The notes: generated from the sequence alone by a model not told the origin. A stretch of DNA of 64,000 nucleotides from Zobellella endophytica (GCF_003012775.1 NZ_PXYG01000003.1:186001-250000), one strand, 5' to 3'. Positions 45,890-55,506 are shown, counted from the stretch's first letter. Made by a program: numbers and translations.

Positions 45890-46905
45890 TGTTTTACCTG
45901 GAAGTTGCCCACCTCGCCAAGTCCTTCGGCGACACCCCCGTGTTCAGCGATATCAGTTTCGACGTCCGCCAGGGGGAACTCATCACCCTGCTCGGCCCCT
46001 CGGGCTGCGGCAAGTCCACCCTGCTGCGCAGCCTGGCGGGGCTGGTGCCCCCGGATACCGGCCAAATCCGGGTGGCGGGGGAAGACATCACCTGGCTCAA
46101 ACCCCAGCGGCGGGGCATCGGCATGGTGTTCCAGAGCTACGCCCTCTTCCCCAACCTGACGGTGGCCGGCAATATCGCCTTCGGCTTGACGCTGCAAAAA
46201 CTGGACAGGGGCGAGATCGCCCGCCGGGTGGCGGAGGCGGTGGAGCTGGTGGGCCTGACCGGGCGCGAGCACCACCATCCGGCCCGGCTGTCCGGCGGCC
46301 AGCGCCAGCGGGTGGCCCTGGCCCGGGCGCTGGTGGTGCGCCCGCGCATCCTGCTGCTGGACGAGCCGCTCTCCGCCCTCGACGCCCCCATCCGCAAGCG
46401 GCTGCGCGAGCAGATCCGCGCCATCCAGCAGCAGCTCGGGCTCACCACCCTGTTCGTGACCCACGATCAGGAAGAGGCGCTGACCCTGTCGGATCGCATC
46501 TTCGTGATGAACCAGGGCAGCATCGTGCAGGCCGACACCGCCGAGGCGGTCTACACCCGCCCGGCCAGCGATTTCGTGGCCGGCTTTATGGGCAGCTACA
46601 ACCTGCTGTCGCCCGATCAGGCCAGGGCCTTGCTCGGACTCGAAATCGGCGGCAAACTGGCCATCCGCCCCGAGTCCATCTACCTGCGTGAACCCGGGCG
46701 GGACTACGGCCCGACCATGACGGCCCCGATACCGGCACGGATAGCGCAGCACCAGTTGCTCGGCAACGTGGTCCGCTACCGGGTACAGACGGCGGGTGGC
46801 GAACTCATGGTGGACCGGCTCAACCGCGGCGCCCGTGCCCTGTTGCCGGCAGGCAGCCGGGTGGAGTTGTTGTTCGACACCACAGAACTGAACGAGGTGG
46901 CCTGA
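45889..46905 (+). CDS. ABC transporter ATP-binding protein, organophosphate-type operon
   Basis: A 338-residue ATPase of the PotA/UgpC class. Walker A GPSGCGKST, Q-loop MVFQSYALFPNLTV, signature LSGGQRQRVALARAL, Walker B LLLDEPLSALD and the H-loop VTHDQEEAL are all intact. The C-terminal TOBE-like regulatory domain is at about 260–338. It overlaps the permease and HAD genes by 1 bp each. Confidence 0.95.
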   Translation: MFYLEVAHLAKSFGDTPVFSDISFDVRQGELITLLGPSGCGKSTLLRSLAGLVPPDTGQIRVAGEDITWLKPQRRGIGMVFQSYALFPNLTVAGNIAFGLTLQKLDRGEIARRVAEAVELVGLTGREHHHPARLSGGQRQRVALARALVVRPRILLLDEPLSALDAPIRKRLREQIRAIQQQLGLTTLFVTHDQEEALTLSDRIFVMNQGSIVQADTAEAVYTRPASDFVAGFMGSYNLLSPDQARALLGLEIGGKLAIRPESIYLREPGRDYGPTMTAPIPARIAQHQLLGNVVRYRVQTAGGELMVDRLNRGARALLPAGSRVELLFDTTELNEVA

Positions 46906-47558
46906 TGACCCTGGCGATTTTCGACCTGGACGAGACCCTGATTGCCGGCGATTCCGCCAGCCTGTGGCTGGAATTCCTGGTGCGGCACAAGCTGGCCCCG
47001 GCGGCCATACTGGAGCAGGAACGCGCCCTGATGAGCGCCTACTACCAGGGCCGGATGGACATGGACGCCTATATGGCGCTGACCCTGTCCCCCATTCGCC
47101 ACTGGCAGCCGGCGGATCTGGCCCCGCTGGTGGAGGAATTCATCGAGCAGGACATCGCGCCCATCGTCTACCCCGAGGCCCAGGACCGGCTGGCCTGGCA
47201 CCGGCGCCTGGGCCACGAGCTGCTGATCATCTCCGCCACCGGCGAACACCTGGTCAGGCCCATCGCCCATTCTTTGGGCGTGAACCACGCCCTCGGTATC
47301 CGGCTCGAATGCTGTGACGGTATCTACAACGGCCGCACCCGCGGGGTATACAGCTACCAGGAAGGCAAGATCACCCGGCTGCAGGAGTGGCTGGCCGAGC
47401 GGCAATTTTCCCCCGAACTGACCTACGGCTACAGCGACTCGCTCAACGATCTGCCGCTGCTGGAATACGTGGACAGGCCATGCGTGATCAACGGCGGCGA
47501 CCACCTGACCCGGCTGGCCGCCGAGCGGGGCTGGGCGAGCCTGCACTGGCGGCTGTAA
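46905..47558 (+). CDS. HAD-IB family phosphatase (SerB-like), cytosolic
   Basis: A 217-residue HAD phosphatase. Motif I is FDLDETLIAGDS with the nucleophile Asp; motif II is the Ser/Thr in IISATGEH; motif III the Lys in EGKITRL; motif IV GYSDSLNDLPLLEY. The helical cap between motifs I and II marks subfamily IB (phosphoserine or phosphocholine phosphatase-like). No signal peptide. As the last operon gene it should release phosphate from the monoester made by, or imported with, the NPP-like enzyme. Confidence 0.9.
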   Translation: MTLAIFDLDETLIAGDSASLWLEFLVRHKLAPAAILEQERALMSAYYQGRMDMDAYMALTLSPIRHWQPADLAPLVEEFIEQDIAPIVYPEAQDRLAWHRRLGHELLIISATGEHLVRPIAHSLGVNHALGIRLECCDGIYNGRTRGVYSYQEGKITRLQEWLAERQFSPELTYGYSDSLNDLPLLEYVDRPCVINGGDHLTRLAAERGWASLHWRL

Positions 47559-48059
47559 GCCTGCCTATTTAGTTAATCACCCGTTTCCGCTGTCTTTTGA
47601 TGAGGTGTGAATCGTCAGACAAAGGGCACTACTCCGCCGACACGCGATGAATACCTCCATGTACGCTCTCTGTTTCATCCCTGAAACAAAAGGTCGGCCA
47701 AGAGCAGCACCCTTTGTCCTCCTTTACGCTAAGGCAGCGCTTTTGGGTATTACCATCACCCAGCTCAGCGGTCAGGGAGAGGCAAAAGGGAGCGCCTCCG
47801 CCGACCGTGACATGCCAGGGATGGCATTTCCGAGCCCCCATGGATGGGTTTATGGCGTGTCGGCGGAGGTGGCCCTGTTGCCTCTTCTCCTCGCAAGATC
47901 AGGCAACCGGATGCATGAGTTTGTCCCATCACACGGGCGGACCGCCGATACTCCGCCTTAAAGACAATGCCCAGAGGGAGCTGAACAGCACCCTTTTGTC
48001 ATCTGGGCTTCATATTACTGCCATACACTGCCGTCCATTATTGCGGTATATGGTGCCCC
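47559..48059. repeat. Two MITE-like elements between the HAD gene and the EAL gene
   Basis: 47620–47716 is a 97-bp copy of the 33495–33589 element (left CAAAGGGCACTACTCCGCCG, right ending CAGCACCCTTTG), with the same CTGTTTCATCCCTGAAAC core. 47783–47880 is a 98-bp relative with ends CAAAAGGGAGCGCCTCCGCC and CGGCGGAGGTGGCCCTGTTG. No gene is visible; the last 100 bp lack an obvious strong promoter. Confidence 0.8.
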
Positions 48060-49862
48060 ATGACGGTGTTGACCTGCTTGAGCGATTCCCTCGCTTCCCT
48101 GATAGCCCAGCACAGACTGCGGCCCCTGTTCCAGCCCATAGTGGATACCCGCCAGGGGCGAGTTCTAGGCCATGAAGCGCTGATCCGCGGCCCTGCCGGC
48201 CACCCGCTCGAATACCCCACGGCGCTGTTCGGCGAAGCCAAGCTGACCGGGCTCTTGTCCGAGCTCGACCTGGCCTGCCGCGAGGCCGCCATCCAGGCCT
48301 ATTGCCGGCAGCAGATGGACGGCTACCTGTTCATCAACGTCAATCCCAATGTGCTGCTCGACAAGCAACATCCCAGGGGCTGCACCCAACGCCTGATCCG
48401 GGAACTGGGCATACCGGCGGAGCGCATCGTGATCGAGCTGTCGGAGCAGTATCCCATCCAGGATCCGGAAGGGCTCAAGGCCGCCGTCGACCGCTACCGG
48501 GAGCTGGGCTTTCTGATCGCCATCGACGATCTCGGCGCCGGTTACTCCGGCCTCAAGCTGTGGTCCGAGGTCAGGCCGGATTACGTGAAGATCGACCGCT
48601 ATTTCATCCAGCACATCCACCAGGATCCGATCAAGCGGGAATTCGTGCAGAGCATCATCACCCTGGCCCGCGGCATGCAGTCCAGGGTGATCGCCGAAGG
48701 CATCGAAAGCCGGGAAGAGCTGCAACAGCTGCACAGCATGGGCATCCACTACTGCCAGGGCTACTACCTGGGCCGGCCGGATGCCCGCCCCCTGCACCGG
48801 CCGGACAACACCGATGCACTTCATGGCCACCGTACCCTGAGCCGGCACAAGGAAACCGTGGCCATGCTGGCCCGCCCCGGGGTAACGGTGGACATCGGGG
48901 AAAAGATCCACGACGTGTTCGACACCCTGCTGGCCGACAGCCGGCTGCTCTCCCTGCCGGTGCTGGACCAGGACGTGCCGGTGGGCATACTGCGGCGGGA
49001 AAAAATCATGGAGCTGTTTTCCGGCTCCTACGGCCGGGCCCTGTACGCCAACAAGGACGTGCGCCACGCTATGGAGACCCGGCCGGTGGTGGTGGACTGG
49101 CAAACCGCCCTCGAGCAGGCCAGCAGCATGATCACCGATGACGACGACGCCTCGGCCCTGCAGCATTTTATCGTCACCCGCCAGGGCCGCTACTACGGCC
49201 TGGCCTCGGTACGCGGTCTGCTGCGCAACATCACCGAGCAGCGCCTGCTGCACGCCCGCTACGCCAACCCGCTGACCCTGCTACCGGGCAACGTGCCCAT
49301 CTACCGGGAGATCGACGAGGCACTGCAGCAGCAGCGCGACTTCCATGTGGCCTACTTCGACCTGAATCACTTCAAGCCCTACAACGACGTCTACGGCTAC
49401 GCCCAGGGCGACAAGGTGATCCAGTGGGTGGCCCGGCTGCTGCAGGAAATCATCGTCGGCGCCGGCCAGTTTCTCGGCCATGTGGGGGGCGACGATTTCG
49501 TGGCGGTGTTCGGCGCCGACTGCGACTGGCGACGGCTGTGCGACACCATCATCCGGCGCTTCCACCAGGAACTGCCGGGATTCTATACGGCGGAAGATCG
49601 GCGGCGGCGGGGCATTATCGCGCACTCGCGCCGCGGAGAGCAGCAGTTCTACCCCCTGCTCGGCATCGCCATCGGCGTGGTCCACCCGGACCCGCAGCGC
49701 TGCCAGTGCCACCATGATGTGGCCGCCCTGGCCAGTGAGGCCAAGCACCTGGCCAAGCAGCAGCCCCGCAGCCATTGCCTGTTAAGCCCCAAGAGAACCC
49801 CATTCCTGCCCCGGGAAAACACAATATTCGGCCGGGATCGGATAACAAACCACAATAAATGA
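48060..49862 (+). CDS. EAL–CBS–GGDEF cyclic-di-GMP protein with GGDDF variant
   Basis: A 600-residue soluble protein. The N-terminal EAL domain has HEALIRG at 38–44 and DDLGAGYSG at about 156–164. A central CBS pair (about 265–390) could bind a nucleotide. The C-terminal GGDEF-like domain has GGDDF at 476–480 and NPLTLLPGN in place of DxLTGLPN. Phosphodiesterase activity is likely; cyclase activity is doubtful because of the Glu-to-Asp change, though this domain order is also known from Pseudomonas proteins. No membrane segment. Confidence 0.9.
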   Translation: MTVLTCLSDSLASLIAQHRLRPLFQPIVDTRQGRVLGHEALIRGPAGHPLEYPTALFGEAKLTGLLSELDLACREAAIQAYCRQQMDGYLFINVNPNVLLDKQHPRGCTQRLIRELGIPAERIVIELSEQYPIQDPEGLKAAVDRYRELGFLIAIDDLGAGYSGLKLWSEVRPDYVKIDRYFIQHIHQDPIKREFVQSIITLARGMQSRVIAEGIESREELQQLHSMGIHYCQGYYLGRPDARPLHRPDNTDALHGHRTLSRHKETVAMLARPGVTVDIGEKIHDVFDTLLADSRLLSLPVLDQDVPVGILRREKIMELFSGSYGRALYANKDVRHAMETRPVVVDWQTALEQASSMITDDDDASALQHFIVTRQGRYYGLASVRGLLRNITEQRLLHARYANPLTLLPGNVPIYREIDEALQQQRDFHVAYFDLNHFKPYNDVYGYAQGDKVIQWVARLLQEIIVGAGQFLGHVGGDDFVAVFGADCDWRRLCDTIIRRFHQELPGFYTAEDRRRRGIIAHSRRGEQQFYPLLGIAIGVVHPDPQRCQCHHDVAALASEAKHLAKQQPRSHCLLSPKRTPFLPRENTIFGRDRITNHNK

Positions 49863-49885
49863 CTATTTATTGACCAATAAAATAG
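49863..49885. promoter_or_regulatory. AT-rich inverted repeat upstream of the amino-acid ABC operon
   Basis: CTATTTATTG-ACC-AATAAAATAG is a near-perfect inverted repeat just after the stop of the EAL gene. It may be an operator for the operon starting at 50053. It is too AT-rich to be a good terminator. The downstream 170 bp are AT-rich and should hold the promoter, for example around TGCTAATACT at about 49965–49975. Confidence 0.35.
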
Positions 49886-50052
49886 TGAATCCGTCAACCA
49901 TGTCGGATTTTACTGGATCTTCGTCTAAATTTTACCTTTTCATAACAAAATCATGTTCTCTTTGTGCTAATACTCTATGAGGCATCGGATATTTTATGCC
50001 TTTCCGGTACGGATAACGCTACCTGCCCGAGTAATTCAAGAGGAAGTGACAT

Positions 50053-51072
50053 ATGACAGGCAAAGGAAAAACAGCACTTTTTGCAGCAGTAACCCTGGCC
50101 CTGGGGCTGTCCCAGGCGCAAGCCGCCACCCTGGATTCGGTCAAGGAAAGAGGGGTGCTCAAATGCGGCGTCAACAGTGGCCTGCCCGGCTTCTCCAACC
50201 CGGACGACCAGGGGGTATGGAAAGGGCTGGATGTGGATCTGTGCCGGGGCATTTCGGCGGCGGTGTTCAACGATCCGGACAAGGTGCAGTACATTCCGCT
50301 CAATGCCAAGGAACGCCTCACCGCCCTGCAGTCCGGCGAAATCGACGTGCTCTCCCGCAACACCACCTGGACGTCCAGCCGCGACACCGATCTGGGCGTC
50401 AACTTTACCGGCGTCAACTACTATGACGGCCAGGGGTTCCTGATCAACAAGAACCTCGGCGTGTCCAGCGCCAAGGAGCTGGACGGCGCCGCCATCTGCA
50501 TCCAGTCCGGCACCACCACCGAGCTGAACGTGGCCGACTACTTCCGCAAGAACGGCATCAGCTACAGCGCCGTGGTATTCGACACCTCCGATCAGACCGC
50601 CCAGGGCCTGGAAGCCGGCCGCTGTGACGTGCTGACCTCGGATCTGTCCCAGCTCTACGCCCTGCGCATCAAGCTGTCCAACCCGGACGATGCCGTCGCC
50701 CTGCCCGAGGTGATCTCCAAGGAGCCCTTGGGCCCGGCGGTGCGCCAGGGTGACGATCAGTGGTTCAACGTGGTCAAGTGGGTGCACTTCGCCATGGTCA
50801 ACGCCGAAGAGCTGGGGGTGACCAAGGCCAACGTGGATGAGATGCTGGCCAGCGACAACCCGGATATCCGCCGCCTGCTGGGCCAGGATGCGGACTTCGG
50901 CCAGGGCATGGGCCTCGAAAAAGACTGGGCCTACCGCATCATCAAGCAGGTCGGCAACTACGGTGAAATCTTCGAGACCAACGTCGGCCAGGGCTCGGCC
51001 CTCAAGATCGACCGCGGCCTCAACGCACTCTGGACCGAAGGCGGCCTGCAGTACGCTCCGCCCGTTCGTTGA
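50053..51072 (+). CDS. aapJ: General amino-acid ABC transporter substrate-binding protein AapJ
   Basis: A 339-residue periplasmic binding protein with a signal peptide ending SQAQA (about residue 24). Landmarks are VKERGVLKCGVNSGLPGFS, DLCRGISAAVFND, LSRNTTWTSSRDTDLGVNF and QSGTTTELNVADYF, typical of AapJ/BztA. The start follows AAGAGGAAGTGACAT. First gene of the four-gene operon. Confidence 0.95.
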   Translation: MTGKGKTALFAAVTLALGLSQAQAATLDSVKERGVLKCGVNSGLPGFSNPDDQGVWKGLDVDLCRGISAAVFNDPDKVQYIPLNAKERLTALQSGEIDVLSRNTTWTSSRDTDLGVNFTGVNYYDGQGFLINKNLGVSSAKELDGAAICIQSGTTTELNVADYFRKNGISYSAVVFDTSDQTAQGLEAGRCDVLTSDLSQLYALRIKLSNPDDAVALPEVISKEPLGPAVRQGDDQWFNVVKWVHFAMVNAEELGVTKANVDEMLASDNPDIRRLLGQDADFGQGMGLEKDWAYRIIKQVGNYGEIFETNVGQGSALKIDRGLNALWTEGGLQYAPPVR

Positions 51073-51136
51073 TGTGCTCCGGGGCTGCGCTGGTCGCAGC
51101 CCCTCTTCATTAGGTTGATTGCAAGGATGGCGACCT

Positions 51137-52321
51137 ATGTCCTCACCCCCTGACAAGCAAGCACCCAAGGTGCGATTCTGGCGGGATCCCGCCAAACGGG
51201 CCCTGGTATTTCAGCTGATCCTGCTGGCCGTGGTGGGCTGGTGCGTCTGGTTTATCGTCGATAACACCCTGAACAACCTGGCCACCCGGGGCATCACCAC
51301 CGGCTTCGGCTTCCTCGACGATCCGTCCGGTTTCGCCATCGCCCAGTCGCTGATTTCCTACAGCGAGACCGACACCTATGGCCGCACCTTCGTGGTGGGC
51401 CTGCTCAACACCCTGCTGGTGTCATTCATGGGGATTGTCTTCGCCACCATACTGGGTTTTATCATCGGCGTGGCCCGGCTTTCCCCCAACTGGCTGATCA
51501 GAAAGCTGGCCTCCGCCTATGTGGAGATATTCCGTAACCTGCCGTTGCTGCTGCAGATGTTCTTCTGGTACTTCGCGGTGTTGCGCACCCTGCCCGGCCC
51601 CCGGGACAGCCTCAATGTCAACGACACCTTCTTTCTCAATGTGCGCGGCCTCTACCTGCCCGAGCCCGTGCCCGGAGCCGGTTTCCACTTTATCTGGCTG
51701 GCCCTGGCCCTGGCCCTGACGCTGTCGGTATGGCTGTTGCGCTTAAACCGCCGCCGGCAGGAAGCCACCGGCAAGCGGCTGCCCGCCTGGTGGATATCGC
51801 TGGCGCTGCTGGTCGGCCTGCCGGGGCTGACCTTTGTGCTGCTCGGCACCCCGCTGGAGTGGAACTACCCGGAGCTGCGCGGCTTCAACTTCCGCGGCGG
51901 CATGACCATCATTCCGGAATTCCTGGCGCTGTGGCTGTCGCTCAGCATCTATACCGCCGCCTTTATCGCCGAAATCGTGCGTTCGGGTATCCAGGCTGTG
52001 TCCCACGGCCAGACCGAGGCCGCCCACGCCCTGGGCATCAAGGACAGCCTGACCCTGCGGCTGGTGGTGATCCCCCAGGCGATGCGGGTGATCATTCCAC
52101 CGCTGACCAGCCAGTATCTCAATCTGACCAAGAACTCGTCCCTGGCCACCGCCATCGGCTATCCGGATCTGGTCTCTGTGTTCGCCGGCACCACCCTCAA
52201 CCAGACCGGTCAGGCCATCGAGGTGATCGCCATCACCATGCTGGTGTACCTGACCATCAGCTTGTCGGTGTCCTGGTTTATGAACTGGTTCAACAGCCGC
52301 ATGGCCCTGGTGGAGAGATAG
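51137..52321 (+). CDS. aapQ: General amino-acid ABC transporter permease AapQ
   Basis: A 394-residue permease. Its length, longer than simple amino-acid permeases, is typical of AapQ/BztB, with a large periplasmic insert. The conserved part is AYVEIFRNLPLLLQMFFWYF, and the end EIVRSGIQAVSHGQTEAAHALGI with LVVIPQAMRVIIPPLTSQYLNL. The ATG at 51137 was chosen over an upstream in-frame TTG-type start because MSSPPDKQ is preceded by AGGATGGCGACCT. Confidence 0.94.
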   Translation: MSSPPDKQAPKVRFWRDPAKRALVFQLILLAVVGWCVWFIVDNTLNNLATRGITTGFGFLDDPSGFAIAQSLISYSETDTYGRTFVVGLLNTLLVSFMGIVFATILGFIIGVARLSPNWLIRKLASAYVEIFRNLPLLLQMFFWYFAVLRTLPGPRDSLNVNDTFFLNVRGLYLPEPVPGAGFHFIWLALALALTLSVWLLRLNRRRQEATGKRLPAWWISLALLVGLPGLTFVLLGTPLEWNYPELRGFNFRGGMTIIPEFLALWLSLSIYTAAFIAEIVRSGIQAVSHGQTEAAHALGIKDSLTLRLVVIPQAMRVIIPPLTSQYLNLTKNSSLATAIGYPDLVSVFAGTTLNQTGQAIEVIAITMLVYLTISLSVSWFMNWFNSRMALVER

Positions 52322-52322
52322 G

Positions 52323-53423
52323 ATGCACAAAGATACCCTGATCCCGGCGCGGGACGCGCCGGTCGCCAGCAGCGGCCTGCTCGGCTGGCTGCGGGCCAAC
52401 CTGTTCTCCGGCCCGGTCAATACCCTGGTGACCCTGGTTGGGGCCTATGCCCTGTACCTGCTGCTGGTGCCGCTGCTCGACTGGGCGCTGGTCAACGCCG
52501 ACTGGCTCGGCGACGACCGCAGCGCCTGCGTCAGCGGTGGCGCCTGCTGGGTGTTCGTCACCAACCGGCTGCAGCAGTTTACCTACGGTTTCTACCCGGG
52601 CGATGAACTCTGGCGCATCAACCTCACCTTCGCGCTGTTCGTGGCGCAACTGCTGTGGCTGGCGCTGCCGAAGCTCCCGGGCAAGATGTGGCTGGCCGCC
52701 TTTACGGTGCTGCTGTTCCCCTTTGTCGCCTATGCGCTGCTGTACGGCGGCTGGTTCGGGCTGACCCTGGTTCCCACCCACCAGTGGGGTGGCCTCACCC
52801 TGACCCTGATCCTGGCGGTGGTGGGCATTACCGCCGCCCTGCCCATCGGCACCCTGCTGGCCCTGGGCCGGCGCTCCCACATGCCGATAGTGCGCAGCCT
52901 GTCGGTGGTGTTCATCGAGTTCTGGCGCGGGGTGCCGCTGATCACCGTGCTGTTCATGTCGTCGGTGATGCTGCCGCTGTTCGTGCCCCAGGAGCTGACC
53001 CTCGACAAGCTGCTCAGGGCCATGATCGGCATCATCTTCTTCCAGTCCGCCTATATCGCCGAGGTGGTGCGCGGCGGCCTGCAGGCCATCCCCAAGGGCC
53101 AGTACGAGGCGGCCGAAGCACTGGGACTCGGCTACTGGAAAATGATGGGGCTGATCGTGCTGCCCCAGGCCATGAAGCTGATGATACCGGGCATCGTCAA
53201 CACCTTTATCGCCCTGTTCAAGGACACCAGCCTGGTGCTGATCATCGGCCTGTTCGACCTGCTGGCCATCGTCCAGGCGGGGCTGTCGGATCCCAACTGG
53301 CTGGGCTATTCCACCGAGGGTTATGTCTTTGCCGGCCTGGTGTTCTGGGTGTTCTGCTTCGGCATGTCGAAATACAGCCAGTATCTGGAACACAAGTTGT
53401 ATACCGGGCACAAGAAACGTTAA
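52323..53423 (+). CDS. aapM: General amino-acid ABC transporter permease AapM
   Basis: A 366-residue permease, partner of AapQ. It carries several N-terminal helices plus the conserved FIEFWRGVPLITVLFMSSVMLP and EVVRGGLQAIPKGQYEAAEALGLGYW. One nucleotide separates it from the aapQ stop, suggesting coupled translation. Confidence 0.94.
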   Translation: MHKDTLIPARDAPVASSGLLGWLRANLFSGPVNTLVTLVGAYALYLLLVPLLDWALVNADWLGDDRSACVSGGACWVFVTNRLQQFTYGFYPGDELWRINLTFALFVAQLLWLALPKLPGKMWLAAFTVLLFPFVAYALLYGGWFGLTLVPTHQWGGLTLTLILAVVGITAALPIGTLLALGRRSHMPIVRSLSVVFIEFWRGVPLITVLFMSSVMLPLFVPQELTLDKLLRAMIGIIFFQSAYIAEVVRGGLQAIPKGQYEAAEALGLGYWKMMGLIVLPQAMKLMIPGIVNTFIALFKDTSLVLIIGLFDLLAIVQAGLSDPNWLGYSTEGYVFAGLVFWVFCFGMSKYSQYLEHKLYTGHKKR

Positions 53424-53453
53424 CCCTGGCGGCCGCTTATCAGGAGAAAATGG

Positions 53454-54206
53454 ATGGAACAACAAAGCAGAGAGGCCATGGTCGCCATGCACCAGGTCAA
53501 CAAGTGGTACGGTGACTTTCATGTGCTGCGCGACATCAACCTCACCGTGACCAAGGGCGAGCGCATCGTGATCTGCGGGCCTTCGGGCTCGGGCAAATCG
53601 ACCCTGATCCGCTGCATCAACCGGCTGGAGGAACATCAGCAGGGCGATATCATAGTGCGCGGCACCCCGCTCACCAACGACGTCAAGAACATCGAGACCA
53701 TCCGCCGGGAAGTGGGCATGGTGTTCCAGCACTTCAACCTGTTCCCGCACCTGACGGTGCTGGAAAACTGCACCCTGGCGCTGATCTGGGTGCGCAAGAC
53801 GCCGCGCCGTCAGGCGGAGGAAATCGCCATGAAGCTGCTGACCCGGGTCAAGATCCAGGAGCAGGCCAAAAAGTATCCCGGCCAGCTCTCCGGCGGCCAG
53901 CAGCAGCGGGTGGCCATCGCCCGCAGCCTGTGCATGAACCCGGAGATCATGCTGTTCGACGAGCCCACCTCGGCGCTGGATCCGGAGATGATCAAGGAAG
54001 TGCTGGACGTGATGATCGAGCTGGCGGAAGAAGGCATGACCATGATGTGCGTCACCCACGAGATGGGCTTCGCCCGCACCGTGGCGGACCGGGTGATCTT
54101 TATGGACGCGGGCCAGATTATCGAGGAGAACGATCCGGAAAACTTCTTCCACCACCCCCAGTCGGAACGGACCCAGCTGTTCCTCAGCCAGATACTGGGG
54201 CATTGA
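53454..54206 (+). CDS. aapP: General amino-acid ABC transporter ATPase AapP
   Basis: A 250-residue ATPase of the polar-amino-acid class. Walker [11 protein letters not shown]-loop [14 protein letters not shown], signature [15 protein letters not shown], Walker [15 protein letters not shown] and H-loop VTHEMGF are intact. Start follows CAGGAGAAAATGG. A strong terminator follows 6 bp after the stop, closing the operon. Confidence 0.96.
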   Translation: MEQQSREAMVAMHQVNKWYGDFHVLRDINLTVTKGERIVICGPSGSGKSTLIRCINRLEEHQQGDIIVRGTPLTNDVKNIETIRREVGMVFQHFNLFPHLTVLENCTLALIWVRKTPRRQAEEIAMKLLTRVKIQEQAKKYPGQLSGGQQQRVAIARSLCMNPEIMLFDEPTSALDPEMIKEVLDVMIELAEEGMTMMCVTHEMGFARTVADRVIFMDAGQIIEENDPENFFHHPQSERTQLFLSQILGH

Positions 54207-54212
54207 ACACCA

Positions 54213-54240
54213 AACGGCACCCGCGGGTGCCGTTGTTTTA
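54213..54240 (+). terminator. Rho-independent terminator of the aap operon
   Basis: Perfect stem AACGGCACCCG/CGGGTGCCGTT directly followed by GTTTTA, starting 6 bp after the aapP stop. Confidence 0.9.
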
Positions 54241-54305
54241 TGATATTAAGTCCGGTCGCCCCCCCGCTTTTGCCACCAGACAGTCTGGAGGGCACCAAGC
54301 GGTAG

Positions 54306-54345
54306 AAAAATGGGCGGAGCCTCCGTCTGCACGAAGGCCCCGCCC
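54306..54345 (-). terminator. Probable terminator of the alcohol dehydrogenase gene
   Basis: On the minus strand a stem GGGCGGGGCCT / AGGCTCCGCCC (one mismatch) with a 12-nt loop is followed by ATTTTTCT, 10 bp after the stop codon. Confidence 0.75.
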
Positions 54346-54354
54346 GGGAGCGCC

Positions 54355-55506
54355 TTAGTAGGCGGCGCGGAAGATGGCGACCACTTCCTCATGGCTGGGC
54401 TGCACCGGGTTGGTCAGGCCGCAGGCGTCCTTCATGGCATTGCCGGCCAGCACCGGGAAGTCTTCCTCCTTCACCCCGAGGCCGGCCAGGCCGGCGGGAA
54501 TGCCCACCTGCTCCGCCAGGGCCACGATGGCCTGGATGGCGCGGTCGGCACCTTCCTCATCGGTTAAATAATCCACGTCCTGGCCCAGGGCGGCGGCGAT
54601 GTCCTTCAGCCGGGTGGCGGCGGCGCGGCGGTTGAAGCGCTGCACATGGGGCAGCAGTATGGCATTGCAGACCCCGTGGGGCAGGTCGTAGAAGCCACCC
54701 AACTGGTGCGCCATAGCGTGCACATAGCCCAGGGAGGCGTTGTTGAAGGCCATGCCCGCCAGCAACTGGGCGTAGGCCATCTGGTTGCGGGCCGCCATGT
54801 CGCTGCCGTCCGCCACCGCCCGGGCCAGGTTTTGGCTGATCAGGGTCACCGCCTTCAGTGCACAGGCGTCGGTGATGGGGTTGGCGGCGGTGGACACATA
54901 GGCTTCCACCGCGTGGGTGAGGGCATCCATGCCGGTGGCCGCGGTCAGCGATTTGGGCATCTTCTTCATCAGTTCGGGATCGTTGACCGACATGATGGGG
55001 GTGACGTGCTTGTCGACGATGGCCATCTTGATGTGGGTATGCTCGTCGGTGATGATGCAGAAGCGGGTGATTTCCGAGGCGGTGCCGGCGGTGGTGTTGA
55101 TGGCCACCAGCGGCAGCTGGGGCTTGGCGGACTTGTCCACTCCCTCGTAGTCGCGGATGTCGCCGCCGTTGCTGGCCACCAGGGCGATGGCCTTGGCGCA
55201 GTCGTGGGGCGAGCCGCCGCCGAGGGAGATCACCGAGTCGCAGCCCTGTTGCCGCAGCAGTTCAAGCCCCGCCTCCACGTTGCCGGTGGTGGGGTTGGCC
55301 TGTACCTGGTCGAAGATGCTGGCCTGGATATCCTGGGCCGCCAGGGCCTGCTGCAACTGGCCGGCATAGCCCAGCTCCACCAGCGGTTTGTCGGTGACGA
55401 TCAGGGCGTGACAGAATCCGGACTGGCTCAGTTTGGTTACCGCCTGCTCTACCGCGCCGGCGCCGATAAGGTTGACGGACGGCATATAGAAAGTAGCTGT
55501 AGTCAT
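54355..55506 (-). CDS. Iron-containing alcohol dehydrogenase (YiaY-like)
   Basis: A 383-residue group III alcohol dehydrogenase. NAD-binding [14 protein letters not shown], and the iron ligands in [14 protein letters not shown] (Asp, His) and [16 protein letters not shown] (two His), are all present. It lies next to an aldehyde dehydrogenase and an AcoR-type activator, so oxidation of a short primary alcohol to the acid is likely. On the minus strand about 100 nt upstream, TTGGCGTGGCGATAGC (55631–55616) has sigma-54 spacing but a poor match. Confidence 0.93.
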   Translation of the reverse strand: MTTATFYMPSVNLIGAGAVEQAVTKLSQSGFCHALIVTDKPLVELGYAGQLQQALAAQDIQASIFDQVQANPTTGNVEAGLELLRQQGCDSVISLGGGSPHDCAKAIALVASNGGDIRDYEGVDKSAKPQLPLVAINTTAGTASEITRFCIITDEHTHIKMAIVDKHVTPIMSVNDPELMKKMPKSLTAATGMDALTHAVEAYVSTAANPITDACALKAVTLISQNLARAVADGSDMAARNQMAYAQLLAGMAFNNASLGYVHAMAHQLGGFYDLPHGVCNAILLPHVQRFNRRAAATRLKDIAAALGQDVDYLTDEEGADRAIQAIVALAEQVGIPAGLAGLGVKEEDFPVLAGNAMKDACGLTNPVQPSHEEVVAIFRAAY

